Assembly: GCF_014287875.1 (NCBI RefSeq)
Contig: NZ_JACOPN010000004.1
Coordinates: 124,001-188,000 of the forward strand
Length of the DNA: 64,000 nucleotides
Source: Flintibacter faecis
GTDB lineage: Bacteria; Bacillota; Clostridia; Oscillospirales; Oscillospiraceae
Direction of reading: 5' to 3'
Position numbers and translations under genes: made by a program. The notes under the pieces were generated by a model, which was not told the origin of the DNA, searched no databases, and worked only from the letters and a program-made list of their open reading frames with translations. This document shows, in pieces, positions 41,999-51,389 of the stretch (the first letter of the stretch is position 1; every line of letters starts with the position of its first letter).

Positions 41999-42337
41999 TC
42001 AAAGGCCCGTTTTGTATAGGGGCAGCACGTTGATCACCGGCTCCTCGTAGGGGTGGGCCGCTTTCACTGCCGCCAGGGTCTCGTCCAACCGGGCGGCCGG
42101 GCAGCACACCTCGATCTTGATCTCCTCCGCCCGGTACAGCTGCCCCGGCCGGCCCAGATAGGGGTCCGTCCCCTCCAGGGGCCGCCAGCAGCTGTGCACC
42201 CGGCTCCAGGACAGGCAGCGGTCATATCGGCCGATGTGCCCCGCATCCGCCGACCACAGGGCCCGGCACACCGGGTCGAAGGACTCCTCCGGCAGAAAGA
42301 TCTCCAGCTTATACACAGACTCAGTCATCGGCTCCAT
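41999..42337 (-). CDS. NIF3/YqfO-C-terminal-like (CutA-fold) protein
   Basis: 112 residues: YKLEIFLPEESFDPVCRALWSADAGHIGRYDRCLSWSRVHSCWRPLEGTDPYLGRPGQLYRAEEIKIEVCCPAARLDETLAAVKAAHPYEEPVINVLPLYKTG. GxIGxYDxC, FRPLEGxxP and AHPYEEPxxxxxPL are the hallmarks of the domain inserted in YqfO/NIF3 proteins, which has a CutA-like ferredoxin fold and here occurs alone. Metal binding is possible but not shown. It overlaps the addB end by 17 nt. Confidence 0.85.
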   Translation of the reverse strand: MEPMTESVYKLEIFLPEESFDPVCRALWSADAGHIGRYDRCLSWSRVHSCWRPLEGTDPYLGRPGQLYRAEEIKIEVCCPAARLDETLAAVKAAHPYEEPVINVLPLYKTGL

Positions 42338-45300
42338 CTCTGCTCACCTCGCTCCAGAAGTCCGCCGCAGCGATCTTGGGGGCCCACCGGCGGCAGTCGC
42401 CCCCCCGGCCCTCCTCAAAGTGACAGGCGGCGGCGTAGTCGCAGTAGCGGCAGGCGTTTTTGTCCGGCCCCCGCCAGAAGGGGTCGGCGGCGATGGCCCC
42501 CCGGCCCAGTTCCCGGCAGATCTCCTCCAGCACCCGATGGATGTGGCGGCCCAGCTTGCCGAACTGCTCGGCGGTGGCCAGGGCCTCTCCGGTCACGTCG
42601 CCGGAGGTCTTGGACACCCGCAGGGGCAGAAAGCGATAGCCCGCCTCCCCCGCCATCTCCATGGCGTCCAGCACGCCCCGGTCGTTGAGCACCAGACCGC
42701 TGCGGGTCAGCTCCTTGTCCACCGCCTTGCGCCACTGGTCGTCGTCCATGGTCCGGCTGCCCTGGATCACCGCCTCGTGGGCGGGGAGATAGAGCACGCC
42801 GGCGCTCTCCACAGGCATCTTGTAAAGGTTTTCTCCCTGTCGCTCTAAGGCGAAGAGATACAGCAGCGTCTGCAGGCCCAGGCCGTTCCAGACCTCCGTC
42901 CAGTCAAAGGACTTCTTCCCGGTCTTATAGTCCACCACCCGCAGGTAGAGCCGCCCGTCCCGGACCCAGCCGTCCACCCGGTCCACAAAACCGGACACGC
43001 TGATGGTCACCCCGTCCACGGTAAGCTCCACCGGGGGCAGTTCCCCCTTCCGGCCAAAGCCCAGCTCAAAGGAGATGGGCTTGAAGCTGCCGGACAGCAG
43101 CTCCTGGGCCACATTCTCCACCACCGCCTGCACCGAGCGGAGCAGACGGCGGAACAGATATTGAAAGCGCTCGGACTGGCCCTCCAGGCCGCCCAGCTCC
43201 TCCTGAGTATAGCGCTCCACCGCTTCCCGGGTCAGAGCAGCCAGGCGCTCTCGCTCCCGGTCTCCAAAGGCCGGCTCTATGCCGGGGAGCCGGGTCTGCT
43301 GGAACATCTCGTCCTGCATGACCTGCTCCAGCACATAGTGGACAAAGGTGCCGTAGGCCGGGGCGGAGAACCCCGCCTGCCGCCGGGGCTCGGCCTTCAG
43401 GCCATAGCGCATGAAATAGGCGAAGTGGCAGGAGCGGTATTTGTCCATGCGGGAGGCGGACATGGCCACCCGCCGGCCATACAGCCGGTCGGCGGCGGAG
43501 CGGGACAGGCTGCCCCGGTCCCAGCGCTGGGCCCGGTCCTGGCGATCCAGCTCGCCGGCGTACTCCGGCAGACCCTCCAGGGCCAGGCGGGCCCGGGGAT
43601 TCCATCCGGCCTGTTCCAGAGCGGGCCGGGGGGCCTCCAGAGCAAACTGTCCGTCCCACGCCTCCTGACCCACGGTCAGGTCAGAGAACAGCCGCAGCAG
43701 CCGCTGGGCCAAAAAGCTGGGGCGGCGCTCCTCCCCCCCGGGGCCGCTGGCCGCCCAGGACACCAGCAGATACCGGCTGGGCCGGGTACAGGTGAGGTAT
43801 ACGGTGGTCATCTCCCGGTACAGCAGCTCCCGGGCCGACCCGCTCAGCTCCAGGCCGTACAGGGCCAGCAGGCTGCGGTCGTCGTCCGACAGCAGTCCCG
43901 GGGGCGTGGATGCCTGGGGGATGGAGCCGTCGTCCGCCCCCAGCAGGATCAGGGCCTTCACCTGGTGGCCCGTCTGACGGGTGGTCTCCCCCGCCGTCAC
44001 CCGGTCCAGGGAGACGGGGATGGCCCCAACCTCATACTGGGACAGCACCAGCCGGAACAGGGCGGCAAACTCGTCCAGATCCATGGGCTGGTCTCCCAGC
44101 AGGGCGGCGCACTGCTCCAGGCCGCCGCACAGGATGTCCCACAGCTGGCGATACTCCTCTGCCAACAGGGGCTCTCCCCGGCGTTTCAGCTCCTCCACCC
44201 GCTGGGCAAGGCGCTCCGGCAGGCCGATCTCCTCCAAAAAGGTGTAAAGTGCGATTGCTTGCCCACGTCCGGTTTTGTTGGTGTTTCTTCGCAGCGCCTC
44301 CAGCGGTTTGGCTACATCTCGCCGGGCGGCGTCCAGCCGTTCCGCCAGGGTGCGGTCCGCCTCCTCCCAGGGGAAGCCGTAACCCCTGGGATGCCAGGCC
44401 CACGGCCTGTCCTGGGTCCAGGCGCTGCCCCGGATGTCCCACTCCAGCACATAGTTCTCCAGCAGGTCCCGGTCCTCCTGGGGCAGGTCGGTGAGCCCGG
44501 TTTTCAGATAGCGGAACACATCGTCATAGGCGTAGTTTCCAGCCACCGTATCCAGCGCCGCCGTCACCAGAGCCAGCACGGGCTTTTCCAGGATGTCCGA
44601 CATGGCGGAGGAGAACACGGGGATGCCGAACCGTGGGAAGATGCTCTCGATCAGGTCCCGATAGGCCCCGTAGTTCCGGGCCACCACCCCGATGTCCCGA
44701 AAGCGCAGGCCGCTGTCCCGGGCCAGGCGCAGGGTGCGGGCGGCGGCCCACTCCACCTCCGCCCGGGGACTGGAGGCCCGGAACAGCTCCACCGCCCCGG
44801 CCTGGGGAACGGGCCGGACATCCTCATGGCCGAACAAGGCCTGTTCCAGATGTTTCAGGGCGTCAGGCTTTGTGCTGTAATCGCTGACAGGGTGTTCCAC
44901 CTCACAGAAAACGCCCTCGCCGGCGGCCAGCCGCAGCAGCCGTGCCGCCGTGAGCCGGGCGGGAGAAAAGATGCCCGTGCCCCCCTCGTCCTCCTCCAGG
45001 TGGTCGCAGGTCAGGGTCACCGTCACCTGGTTGGCCTGACGCAGCAGATGGCGCAGCACCTCCTGCTGCTGGGGGGTGAAGTCGGTGAAGCCGTCCAGCC
45101 ACAGGTCCTTCCCCCGGGCCCAGGGACAGCGGGTCAGCTTGTCCGCCGCCCGGGTGAGCCGGTCTCTGGGGTCCAGGGCCGTCTGGGCCACCAGGGCCTC
45201 GTAGGCCCCGCAGATGAGCCCCAGGTCGGTGAGCTTGTCCCCGCCGGGGCCCTCGGCCTCCTCCCCCGCCCGGATGAGCTGCTCCGGGCTCACCCGGCAG

Positions 45301-45680
45301 CTTTTCAGCTCGTCCACCGTAGCCAGCAGGGATTGAAGAAAGGCGGGACGCTTGGAAGGGCGGCCATAGACTTTCAGCTGCTGGGCGGTCTCCTGCACCG
45401 CCCGATACATCAGCAGCAGCCGTCCGCCCCCGTCCAGCTCCTCCAAGCCCAGCCCACCGGCGGCCTGGAACACCCGGTTGGCCAGGCGGCTGAAGGACAG
45501 CACCTCTGCCCGCAGGGAGATCCCCGGGCCGCCCGCCCTGCACAGGGACCGCTCGGCCTCGTGGGACTGCTGTTCCGGGGTCATCAACACCTGGGGCCGT
45601 TCTTCGGCAGCCTGGCACAGGCGATTCAGCACGGCGGTGGTCTTGCCGCTCCCGGACCGGCCCATCAAAATGCGCAGCAT
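42321..45680 (-). CDS. addB: ATP-dependent helicase/deoxyribonuclease subunit B
   Basis: 1119 residues from ATG 45680. The N-terminus MLRILMGRSGSGKTTAVLNRL holds the only good Walker A, as in AddB. A RecB-type nuclease follows in the C-terminal part (VRDGRLYLRVVDYKTGKKSFDWTEV, catalytic D and K). Cysteines of the 4Fe-4S cluster that staples the nuclease are visible as C-x2-C-x5-C in CRYCDYAAACHFE, plus an upstream Cys in the CHFAYFMRYG region. Together with AddA it forms the Chi-recognising break-repair enzyme. Confidence 0.95.
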   Translation of the reverse strand: MLRILMGRSGSGKTTAVLNRLCQAAEERPQVLMTPEQQSHEAERSLCRAGGPGISLRAEVLSFSRLANRVFQAAGGLGLEELDGGGRLLLMYRAVQETAQQLKVYGRPSKRPAFLQSLLATVDELKSCRVSPEQLIRAGEEAEGPGGDKLTDLGLICGAYEALVAQTALDPRDRLTRAADKLTRCPWARGKDLWLDGFTDFTPQQQEVLRHLLRQANQVTVTLTCDHLEEDEGGTGIFSPARLTAARLLRLAAGEGVFCEVEHPVSDYSTKPDALKHLEQALFGHEDVRPVPQAGAVELFRASSPRAEVEWAAARTLRLARDSGLRFRDIGVVARNYGAYRDLIESIFPRFGIPVFSSAMSDILEKPVLALVTAALDTVAGNYAYDDVFRYLKTGLTDLPQEDRDLLENYVLEWDIRGSAWTQDRPWAWHPRGYGFPWEEADRTLAERLDAARRDVAKPLEALRRNTNKTGRGQAIALYTFLEEIGLPERLAQRVEELKRRGEPLLAEEYRQLWDILCGGLEQCAALLGDQPMDLDEFAALFRLVLSQYEVGAIPVSLDRVTAGETTRQTGHQVKALILLGADDGSIPQASTPPGLLSDDDRSLLALYGLELSGSARELLYREMTTVYLTCTRPSRYLLVSWAASGPGGEERRPSFLAQRLLRLFSDLTVGQEAWDGQFALEAPRPALEQAGWNPRARLALEGLPEYAGELDRQDRAQRWDRGSLSRSAADRLYGRRVAMSASRMDKYRSCHFAYFMRYGLKAEPRRQAGFSAPAYGTFVHYVLEQVMQDEMFQQTRLPGIEPAFGDRERERLAALTREAVERYTQEELGGLEGQSERFQYLFRRLLRSVQAVVENVAQELLSGSFKPISFELGFGRKGELPPVELTVDGVTISVSGFVDRVDGWVRDGRLYLRVVDYKTGKKSFDWTEVWNGLGLQTLLYLFALERQGENLYKMPVESAGVLYLPAHEAVIQGSRTMDDDQWRKAVDKELTRSGLVLNDRGVLDAMEMAGEAGYRFLPLRVSKTSGDVTGEALATAEQFGKLGRHIHRVLEEICRELGRGAIAADPFWRGPDKNACRYCDYAAACHFEEGRGGDCRRWAPKIAAADFWSEVSRDGADD

Positions 45681-45756
45681 CCGCCTTCCCCCTCTCATGA
45701 TACAAAATCGGCCTTTATTTTATCACATTTTCCGCTGCAAAAAAAGAGTGGGAACA

Positions 45757-45798
45757 TAAAAAATGCCCCGGGCTTTTCCTGGGAAAAGCTCCGGGACC
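45757..45798 (-). terminator. Terminator of tepA
   Basis: GAGCTTTTCCC and GGAAAAGC pair inside CCCGG/CCGGG around TGG on the minus strand, followed by GCATTTTTTATG. It separates tepA from addB. Confidence 0.75.
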
Positions 45799-45813
45799 TC
45801 CAGGCGATATTCT

Positions 45814-46509
45814 TCACGTTGTCTTCTTTTTTCCCATGGTCTGATAGAGCCAGTCCAAAGCATCGGTCAGGCCCCCCAGCTGGTCGATGAGGCCCAGCTG
45901 CACCGCCTCCTCTCCATAGAGGATGCTGCCCACGTCGGCGGCCAGCTCGTCGGTGCGCAGCATCAACCGGGTCAGGTCCTCCCGGGAGATGTGGCTGTTG
46001 CCGGTGACGAAGCGGACAATGCGCTCCTGTACCCGCTCAAAATAGTAAAAGGTCTGGGGCGCGCCGATGACCAGGCCGGTCAGCCGCACCGGATGCACCG
46101 TCATGGCGGCGGAGGGGGCGATGAAGGACCGCCGGGCCGCCACCGCCAGAGGCACGCCGATGGAGTGGCTGCCCCCCAGCACCAGAGAGGCGGTGGGCTT
46201 GGACATAGAGGCGATGAGCTCTGCGATGGCAAGCCCCGCCTCCACGTCTCCCCCGGCGTTGTTCAGCAGGATGAGCAGGCCATGGATGTCCGGGTCGCCC
46301 TCCACCGCCGCCAGCAGGGGCAGCACGTGCTCGTATTTGGTGCTCTTCATGCCGGAGGGCAGCAGCTGATGCCCCTCGATCTGCCCCACGATGGTCAGCA
46401 CATAGACCCGCCCCTCCTCCCGCTGGATGAGGGATGTGCCCAGGTCCACCAAATTCTGCGTGTTGGCCGGGGTCTCCGGCTGTGTGTGATCCTGTTCCAT
46501 GTCTGCCAT
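45814..46509 (-). CDS. tepA: ClpP-like protease TepA
   Basis: 231 residues, a cytoplasmic ClpP-fold serine protease. HGLLILLNNAGGDVEAGLAIAELIASMSKPTASLVLGGSHSIGVPLAVAARRSFIAPSAAMTVHPVRLTG contains the ClpP-type GG-substrate strand, Ser116 in GSHSIG and His139 in TVHPV. The acidic N-terminus is longer than in ClpP. TepA in Bacillus helps protein export and degrades spore small acid-soluble proteins (SASPs). No Clp ATPase gene is adjacent. Confidence 0.88.
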   Translation of the reverse strand: MADMEQDHTQPETPANTQNLVDLGTSLIQREEGRVYVLTIVGQIEGHQLLPSGMKSTKYEHVLPLLAAVEGDPDIHGLLILLNNAGGDVEAGLAIAELIASMSKPTASLVLGGSHSIGVPLAVAARRSFIAPSAAMTVHPVRLTGLVIGAPQTFYYFERVQERIVRFVTGNSHISREDLTRLMLRTDELAADVGSILYGEEAVQLGLIDQLGGLTDALDWLYQTMGKKKTT

Positions 46510-46579
46510 AGTCGCGCCTCCTAAACCGGAATTTCTGTTAGGGTGCGCGGAGTGGGGCCGATTTAGTCACAAAAAGGGC

Positions 46580-46617
46580 GTGAAAAAGCGGCGTGACGAA
46601 AATTCGCCACGCCGCTG
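46580..46617 (-). terminator. Terminator of the zinc-ribbon gene
   Basis: AGCGGCGTGGCGAA and TTCGTCACGCCGCT pair on the minus strand with one G-U, followed by T5. Confidence 0.8.
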
Positions 46618-46632
46618 GTGTTCCGGCTAGAA

Positions 46633-46911
46633 TTAGCCCTGCTCACGCATCTTGGCGAAGCAGTCGCTGCAATAGACGGGACGGTCAGACTTGGGCTCGA
46701 AGGGCACCTTGGCCTCGCCGCCGCAGGCAGCGCAGACAGCGGTGAAGTACTCACGGGGGCCACGAGCCGCGTTCTTGCGGGCATCACGGCAGGCCTTGCA
46801 GCGCTGGGGCTCGTTCTGGAAGCCGCGCTCGGCATAGAACTCCTGCTCACCGGCGGTAAAGGTAAACTCGTTGCCGCACTCTTTGCATACCAGGATCTTG
46901 TCTTCGTACAT
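46633..46911 (-). CDS. Four-CxxC zinc-ribbon protein
   Basis: 92 residues with four CxxC pairs: C9/C12, C38/C41, C60/C63 and C81/C84. This fits two zinc ribbons (zf-trcl type plus a second CxxC-x17-CxxC). MYEDKILVCKECGNEFTFTAGEQEFYAERGFQNEPQRCKACRDARK is a recurrent bacterial pattern, often linked to nucleic-acid or ribosome binding, but function is unproven. Codon use is strongly biased to CGC and GGC, suggesting high expression. It lies after the sigma factor gene on the same strand. Confidence 0.88.
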   Translation of the reverse strand: MYEDKILVCKECGNEFTFTAGEQEFYAERGFQNEPQRCKACRDARKNAARGPREYFTAVCAACGGEAKVPFEPKSDRPVYCSDCFAKMREQG

Positions 46912-46975
46912 GGATAATTCCCTCTCTTTGACTGTTGTCCGGCCCCGCTTAGGGTCGAACGGTGTAATATTGCGA

Positions 46976-47614
46976 TCAGCTCTCGCTGGATACGCCGGAA
47001 GAAAATTGCTGCGCCACCTTGCGCCGAATGCGTTGGATCGCGTTGTCCACCGACTTTGTGGGGCGGCCTACCTGGCGGGCGATCTCTCCGCAGGAGAGGC
47101 CGTTGAGGTATAGGGGTAAGATGTTTCCTTCGAGCTCAGATAACTGGCCCTTCAGAGCGTCTAGTCGCTCTTTCAGTTCCTCCCTGCCGATGATGACGTC
47201 CTCGGGACTTTCGACGCTGGAAAACAGGTGTGCGTTGCTTCCATCAAAAAGAGGGGGTTCAAAAGAGACGCTGTGGTTTAGGGGGGCGTGCTTTCCGCCC
47301 TGGGCCGCACGGATGGCGGTGTACAGGCGGCTGCGGATACAGATCTCCGCATAGGTCCGAAACAGGGTATCCCGCTGGGGGTCAAAGCCCCGGATGGCGG
47401 TGAGCAGACCCAACATACCCTCCTGGATCAGGTCCTCGCTGTCCCCTCCCACCAGAAACAGGGGGCGGGCACAGGCGCGAACCAGCTGCCCATAGCGGCT
47501 GACCAGTTCGGTCTCCGCCTGGGGGTCACCCCGGGCAGCCCGCAGACACAATTCCCGGTCTAAATCGTCCGGGGACAGGTCCGCTTGCCTATTAACACTT
47601 CTGCTATCAACCAT
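46976..47614 (-). CDS. sigH: Sigma-H-like RNA polymerase sigma factor
   Basis: About 212 residues if begun at ATG 47614. Sigma-70 regions 2 (LVRACARPLFLVGGDSEDLIQEGMLGLLTAIRGFDPQRDTLFRTYAEICIRSRLYTAIRAAQ) and 4 (LSELEGNILPLYLNGLSCGEIARQVGRPTKSVDNAIQRIRRKV) are clear, and the lineage-specific SPEDVIIGREELKERLDAL linker is that of sigma-H, the transition-state sigma factor that drives early sporulation genes. No clear RBS precedes the ATG, and a promoter overlaps it, so the true start may be further inside. Sigma-H regulates itself in some relatives. Confidence 0.85.
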   Translation of the reverse strand: MVDSRSVNRQADLSPDDLDRELCLRAARGDPQAETELVSRYGQLVRACARPLFLVGGDSEDLIQEGMLGLLTAIRGFDPQRDTLFRTYAEICIRSRLYTAIRAAQGGKHAPLNHSVSFEPPLFDGSNAHLFSSVESPEDVIIGREELKERLDALKGQLSELEGNILPLYLNGLSCGEIARQVGRPTKSVDNAIQRIRRKVAQQFSSGVSSES

Positions 47615-47641
47615 AATAAACAAAATCGCCGGATTTGTCAA
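47613..47641 (-). promoter_or_regulatory. Promoter overlapping the annotated sigH start
   Basis: Minus strand TTGACA (47641-47636), 17-nt spacer, TATTAT (47618-47613). The -10 covers the annotated ATG (47614-47612), and transcription would begin near 47606. Confidence 0.6.
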
Positions 47642-47700
47642 GTGGCCTGTGGAAATATTTTGTTCATTTTCCCAGAACCGACAAAATCCATGGCAGATGC

Positions 47701-49059
47701 TTACAGCTTGGCGATCAGATCCGCCAGCCGCTGGGCGGCTTCCTGGGCGGTCTGCTGGGTCTTGGCCTCCACCATGACCCGCATCAGCGCCTCGGTACCG
47801 GAGGGACGCACCAGCACACGGCCCTCGTCGCCCAGCTTCTCCTCCTCCCCGGCCACAGCCTGGGCCAGCTCCGCACTGGCCATGACGGCCTTCTTCACGT
47901 CGTTGTTGGCCACGGGGATATTGATGAGCACCTGGGGATATCGGGGGCAGGCCCCAAAGACCTCAGAGGCCTTTTTGCCGCTCTCCTTCAGCAGGGCCAG
48001 CATCTGCAGGGCGGTCAGCTCGCCGTCTCCGGTGGTGGCGTGCTCTAAGAAGATCATGTGGCCGGACTGCTCGCCGCCGATGGCATAGCCCTTCTCCAGC
48101 ATCCGCTCCAGCACGTTCCGGTCGCCCACGTTGGTACACTCCAGCTTCATGCCGTGCTCCTTCACAAACCGGTGCAGCCCCAGGTTGGACATCACCGTGG
48201 CCACCACTGTCTCGCCGGACAGCTTGCCCTTTTGCAGCAGATCCAGACCGCAGGCGGCCATGATCTGGTCTCCGTCGATGAGGTTGCCCAGCTCGTCCAC
48301 CGCCAGGCACCGGTCTGCGTCGCCGTCAAAGGCGATGCCGATGTCATAGCCGCCGGCCTTGACCATGGCGGCCAGGGCATCGGTGTGGGTGGAGCCGCAC
48401 TTGTCGTTGATGTTCACCCCGTCGGGGTCGGCGTTGATCACGTCGGTGCGCAGCTTGGAGAAGCGGTCAAACAGCCGGGCGGCGGTGGCGGAGGCCGCAC
48501 CGTTGGCGCAGTCCACCAAAATGCGCAGCCCGCCCAGGGTGGAGTCGATGGTCCCCTCCAGGTGGTCGATATAGTCCTCCGAGGCCTTGGGGGCCACATA
48601 GCTCACCTTGCCGATGTCCCCGTGGGTCTTGCGGGGCACATTGTTGTGGCCGAAGAGGACGATGTCCTCGATCTGCTCCTCCAGCTCGTCAGAGAGCTTA
48701 AAGCCCTTGCCGTTGAAGATCTTAATGCCGTTATGCTCGAAGGGGTTGTGGCTGGCGGAGATGACGATGCCGGCGTCCGCCCCCTCGTCCACCGTCACCC
48801 AGGCCACGCCGGGGGTGGGCAGGGTGCCCAGGTCCAGCACGTCGGCCCCGGCGGTACAAAGGCCCGCAATGAGGGAGCCCTTCAGCAGGTCGCCGGAGAT
48901 GCGGGTGTCCTTGCCGATGGTGACCAGGGGCTTCTCCCCCGGCTGCTTGTCCCGTGCCAACACCTGCGCCGCAGCCAGGCCCACCTTATACGCCAAGTCC
49001 GCATCCAGACCGGCGTTGACCACGCCGCGGATGCCGTCGGTCCCAAATAACTTTCCCAT
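47701..49059 (-). CDS. glmM: Phosphoglucosamine mutase
   Basis: 452 residues, full length. Converts glucosamine-6-phosphate to glucosamine-1-phosphate for cell-wall UDP-GlcNAc. MGKLFGTDGIRGVVN at the start, the phosphoserine loop VISASHNPFEHNGIKIFNGKGFKL, the metal loop IAFDGDADRCLAVDE and the sugar-binding GEQSGHMIF are all present, with VRPSGTEALMRVMVEA at the end. It follows ruvB on the same strand by about 60 nt. Confidence 0.97.
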   Translation of the reverse strand: MGKLFGTDGIRGVVNAGLDADLAYKVGLAAAQVLARDKQPGEKPLVTIGKDTRISGDLLKGSLIAGLCTAGADVLDLGTLPTPGVAWVTVDEGADAGIVISASHNPFEHNGIKIFNGKGFKLSDELEEQIEDIVLFGHNNVPRKTHGDIGKVSYVAPKASEDYIDHLEGTIDSTLGGLRILVDCANGAASATAARLFDRFSKLRTDVINADPDGVNINDKCGSTHTDALAAMVKAGGYDIGIAFDGDADRCLAVDELGNLIDGDQIMAACGLDLLQKGKLSGETVVATVMSNLGLHRFVKEHGMKLECTNVGDRNVLERMLEKGYAIGGEQSGHMIFLEHATTGDGELTALQMLALLKESGKKASEVFGACPRYPQVLINIPVANNDVKKAVMASAELAQAVAGEEEKLGDEGRVLVRPSGTEALMRVMVEAKTQQTAQEAAQRLADLIAKL

Positions 49060-49119
49060 AGTTCGATCTCCTCATTCTTTTTAAGACTGACCCGGTCTGT
49101 AGGGCCGGTTTTTCTGTGT

Positions 49120-50199
49120 TTACAGGGACAGCTGGTCCAGGCCGCTGCTCTCCCCCGCCGTCACGCCGGGGACAGGCAGCCCCAGATGCTGATAGGCCTT
49201 CGCCGTGACGCACCGGCCCCTGGGGGTGCGGGTGAGAAAGCCCAGCTGCATGAGATAGGGCTCGTACACGTCCTCCAGGGTCACGGCCTCCTCGTTGATG
49301 GTGGCCGCCAGGGTGTCCAGGCCCACAGGGCCGCCCCGATAGTTTTCCATGATGCTGCGCAGCATCCGGTGGTCGATGGTGTCCAGGCCCAGATAGTCGA
49401 TCTCCAGGGCGGTGAGGGCCTCGTCGGCCACCTTTTTGGTGATGACACCCCCCGCCCGCACCTGGGCGAAGTCCCGCACCCGCCGGAGCATCCGGTTGGC
49501 GATGCGTGGCGTGCCCCGGGAGCGCCGGGCGATCTCCATGGCCCCGTCGTCCTCGATGGGCACCTCCAGAATGTCCGCCGAGCGCTTGACGATGAGGGCC
49601 AGCTCCTCCGGGGTGTACAGCTCCAGCCGCAGCGTCACGCCGAAGCGGTCCCGCAGAGGGGCGGACAGCTGTCCGGCCCGGGTGGTCGCCCCGATGAGGG
49701 TGAATTTGGGCAGGTCCAGCCGCACGGAGTTGGCCGAGGGGCCCTTGCCGATGATGATGTCGATGACATAGTCCTCCATGGCCGGGTATAGGATCTCCTC
49801 CACCTGGCGGTTCAGCCGGTGGATCTCGTCCACAAAGAGGATGTCGTTCTCATTTAAGTTGGTCAGCAGGGCGGCCAGGTCCCCCGCCTTCTCGATGGCC
49901 GGGCCGGAGGTCACCCGCACGTTCACCCCCATCTCGTTGGCGATGATGCCGGACAGGGTGGTCTTGCCCAGGCCCGGGGGGCCGTGGAGCAGCACATGGT
50001 CCAGGGGCTCGCGGCGCATCTTGGCCGCCTGGATAAACACCTCCAGATTTCCCTTGGCCTTCTCCTGGCCGATGTACTCCCGCAGGGTCTTGGGCCGGAG
50101 GGAGTATTCGTTCTCATCCTCCCGGGTCAGGGAGGTGGTCACCAGAGGCTCCTCCATCTCCTGGGGGTCAAAATCCGAGTTGGAAAAATCAATAGACAT
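49120..50199 (-). CDS. ruvB: Holliday junction helicase motor RuvB
   Basis: 359 residues. AAA+ motor that drives branch migration. [44 protein letters not shown] holds Walker [11 protein letters not shown] is Walker B, and [23 protein letters not shown] is sensor I with the arginine finger region. The C-terminal winged helix ends [35 protein letters not shown]. Order ruvC-ruvA-ruvB is the usual Firmicute cluster. Confidence 0.97.
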   Translation of the reverse strand: MSIDFSNSDFDPQEMEEPLVTTSLTREDENEYSLRPKTLREYIGQEKAKGNLEVFIQAAKMRREPLDHVLLHGPPGLGKTTLSGIIANEMGVNVRVTSGPAIEKAGDLAALLTNLNENDILFVDEIHRLNRQVEEILYPAMEDYVIDIIIGKGPSANSVRLDLPKFTLIGATTRAGQLSAPLRDRFGVTLRLELYTPEELALIVKRSADILEVPIEDDGAMEIARRSRGTPRIANRMLRRVRDFAQVRAGGVITKKVADEALTALEIDYLGLDTIDHRMLRSIMENYRGGPVGLDTLAATINEEAVTLEDVYEPYLMQLGFLTRTPRGRCVTAKAYQHLGLPVPGVTAGESSGLDQLSL

Positions 50200-50228
50200 T
50201 GGGTCACTTCCTATTGGCGGTCAGAAAT

Positions 50229-50837
50229 TTAATGCTTCATCATCTTTTTCAGTGCCGCCTTGATGATCTGCTCCAGGGTCAGGCTGTCCAGCTCCAGGCC
50301 CTTCAGGGCCAGGTTGATCTCCCCCTGGGAATAGCCCAGCACGGCCAGGGCTGCGGAGGCCTCCGACAGCTTGTTCTCCGGGATGACGGTGATGCCGCTG
50401 CCGCCATAGCTCTCCCCGGCGGTGCCCAGGGTCTGGCCCTTAGCCAGCTTGTCCTTCAGCTCCAGGATCACCCGCTGGGCGATCTTTTTGCCGATGCCCG
50501 GGGCGCAGGTGAGGGCCTTCTCGTCCCCGGTGATGATGGACAGGGCCAGGTTGGCCGGGGTGGTGGCCGACAGGATGGACAACGCCGCCTTTGGCCCCAC
50601 GCCGGAGACGGAGATGAGCTGGCGGAACAGGTTCAGCTCCTCCTGGGTGCCGAACCCGAACAGCTCCACAGCGTCCTCCCGGGTGTTCAGGTGGGTGAAC
50701 AGCTTGGCCTTCTCCCCCTGCTTCAGCTTGGACAGGGTGTGGCTGGTGGTGCGGCAGGCATAGCCCACCCCGCCGCAGTCGATCACAGCCAGGTTGGCCT
50801 CGATATGGGCCACCGGGCCGCTGACATAGTAAAACAA
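50229..50837 (-). CDS. ruvA: Holliday junction binding subunit RuvA
   Basis: 202 residues from TTG 50837, seven bases after AAGGAG, giving the family's MFYYVSGPVAHIE start; a GTG nine bases upstream would fall against the RBS. OB fold (1-62), tandem helix-hairpin-helix (ISVSGVGPKAALSILS and LTCAPGIGKKIAQRVILELKDKL) and a C-terminal UBA-like domain that touches RuvB (ASAALAVLGYSQGEINLALKG). It forms the tetrameric platform at junctions. Confidence 0.95.
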   Translation of the reverse strand: MFYYVSGPVAHIEANLAVIDCGGVGYACRTTSHTLSKLKQGEKAKLFTHLNTREDAVELFGFGTQEELNLFRQLISVSGVGPKAALSILSATTPANLALSIITGDEKALTCAPGIGKKIAQRVILELKDKLAKGQTLGTAGESYGGSGITVIPENKLSEASAALAVLGYSQGEINLALKGLELDSLTLEQIIKAALKKMMKH

Positions 50838-50867
50838 AAGGATCACTCCTTGTGATGTTGTGATTTG

Positions 50868-51389
50868 TTATCTGGTGTCGTATTTCGCCGGATCGAACTC
50901 CCGGTCTGTGTTCAAAAGGGAGGTGGCCGCCCGGCTGTGGCAGATGGCCAGGGCCAGGGCGTCGGCGGCATCGTCGGGCCGGGGGATCTCCTTCATGTGC
51001 AGCAGGCGCTGGGTCATCAGCATCACCTGGCGCTTTTCCGCCTTGCCGTAGCCCACCACCGCCTGCTTCACCTGCATGGGGGTATACTCGAACACGGGCA
51101 CCCCCAGCTTCTCGGCGGCCAGCAGGATCACCCCCCGGCCATGGGCCACGGCGATGCCGGTGGTGATGTTTTTGGTGAAAAATAACTCCTCCACCGCCAT
51201 CTCATCGGGGTGAAAGGCGTGGATCAGCTCCTCCATGTCGTTGGAGATCTGCAGCAGCCGGTTGGACAGGGGGATGCCCGGCGGCGTGGTGATGACCCCA
51301 TAGCGCAGCAGCTGGTTCCGATTCCGCTCCGCCCGGACCAGGCCAAACCCGATGGTGGCCACCCCGGGGTCGATGCCTAAAATGATCAT
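50868..51389 (-). CDS. ruvC: Holliday junction resolvase RuvC
   Basis: 173 residues. Cuts Holliday junctions symmetrically. Catalytic acidic residues are seen in IILGIDPGVATIGFG (Asp7), AVEELFFTKN, and the C-terminal DAADALALAICH (paired Asp). The HxxD-type end and the GKAEKRQVMLMTQRLL segment match. First gene of ruvCAB; ruvA starts 30 nt later. Confidence 0.96.
   Translation of the reverse strand: MIILGIDPGVATIGFGLVRAERNRNQLLRYGVITTPPGIPLSNRLLQISNDMEELIHAFHPDEMAVEELFFTKNITTGIAVAHGRGVILLAAEKLGVPVFEYTPMQVKQAVVGYGKAEKRQVMLMTQRLLHMKEIPRPDDAADALALAICHSRAATSLLNTDREFDPAKYDTR

Noticed and set aside
43161..45890. A 909-codon open frame antisense to addB, and similar frames opposite leuA (52138-53904), xfp (55752-57509) and ackA
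   Set aside because: Same composition artefact; no RBS, no family resemblance, and the opposite strand carries well-known enzymes.
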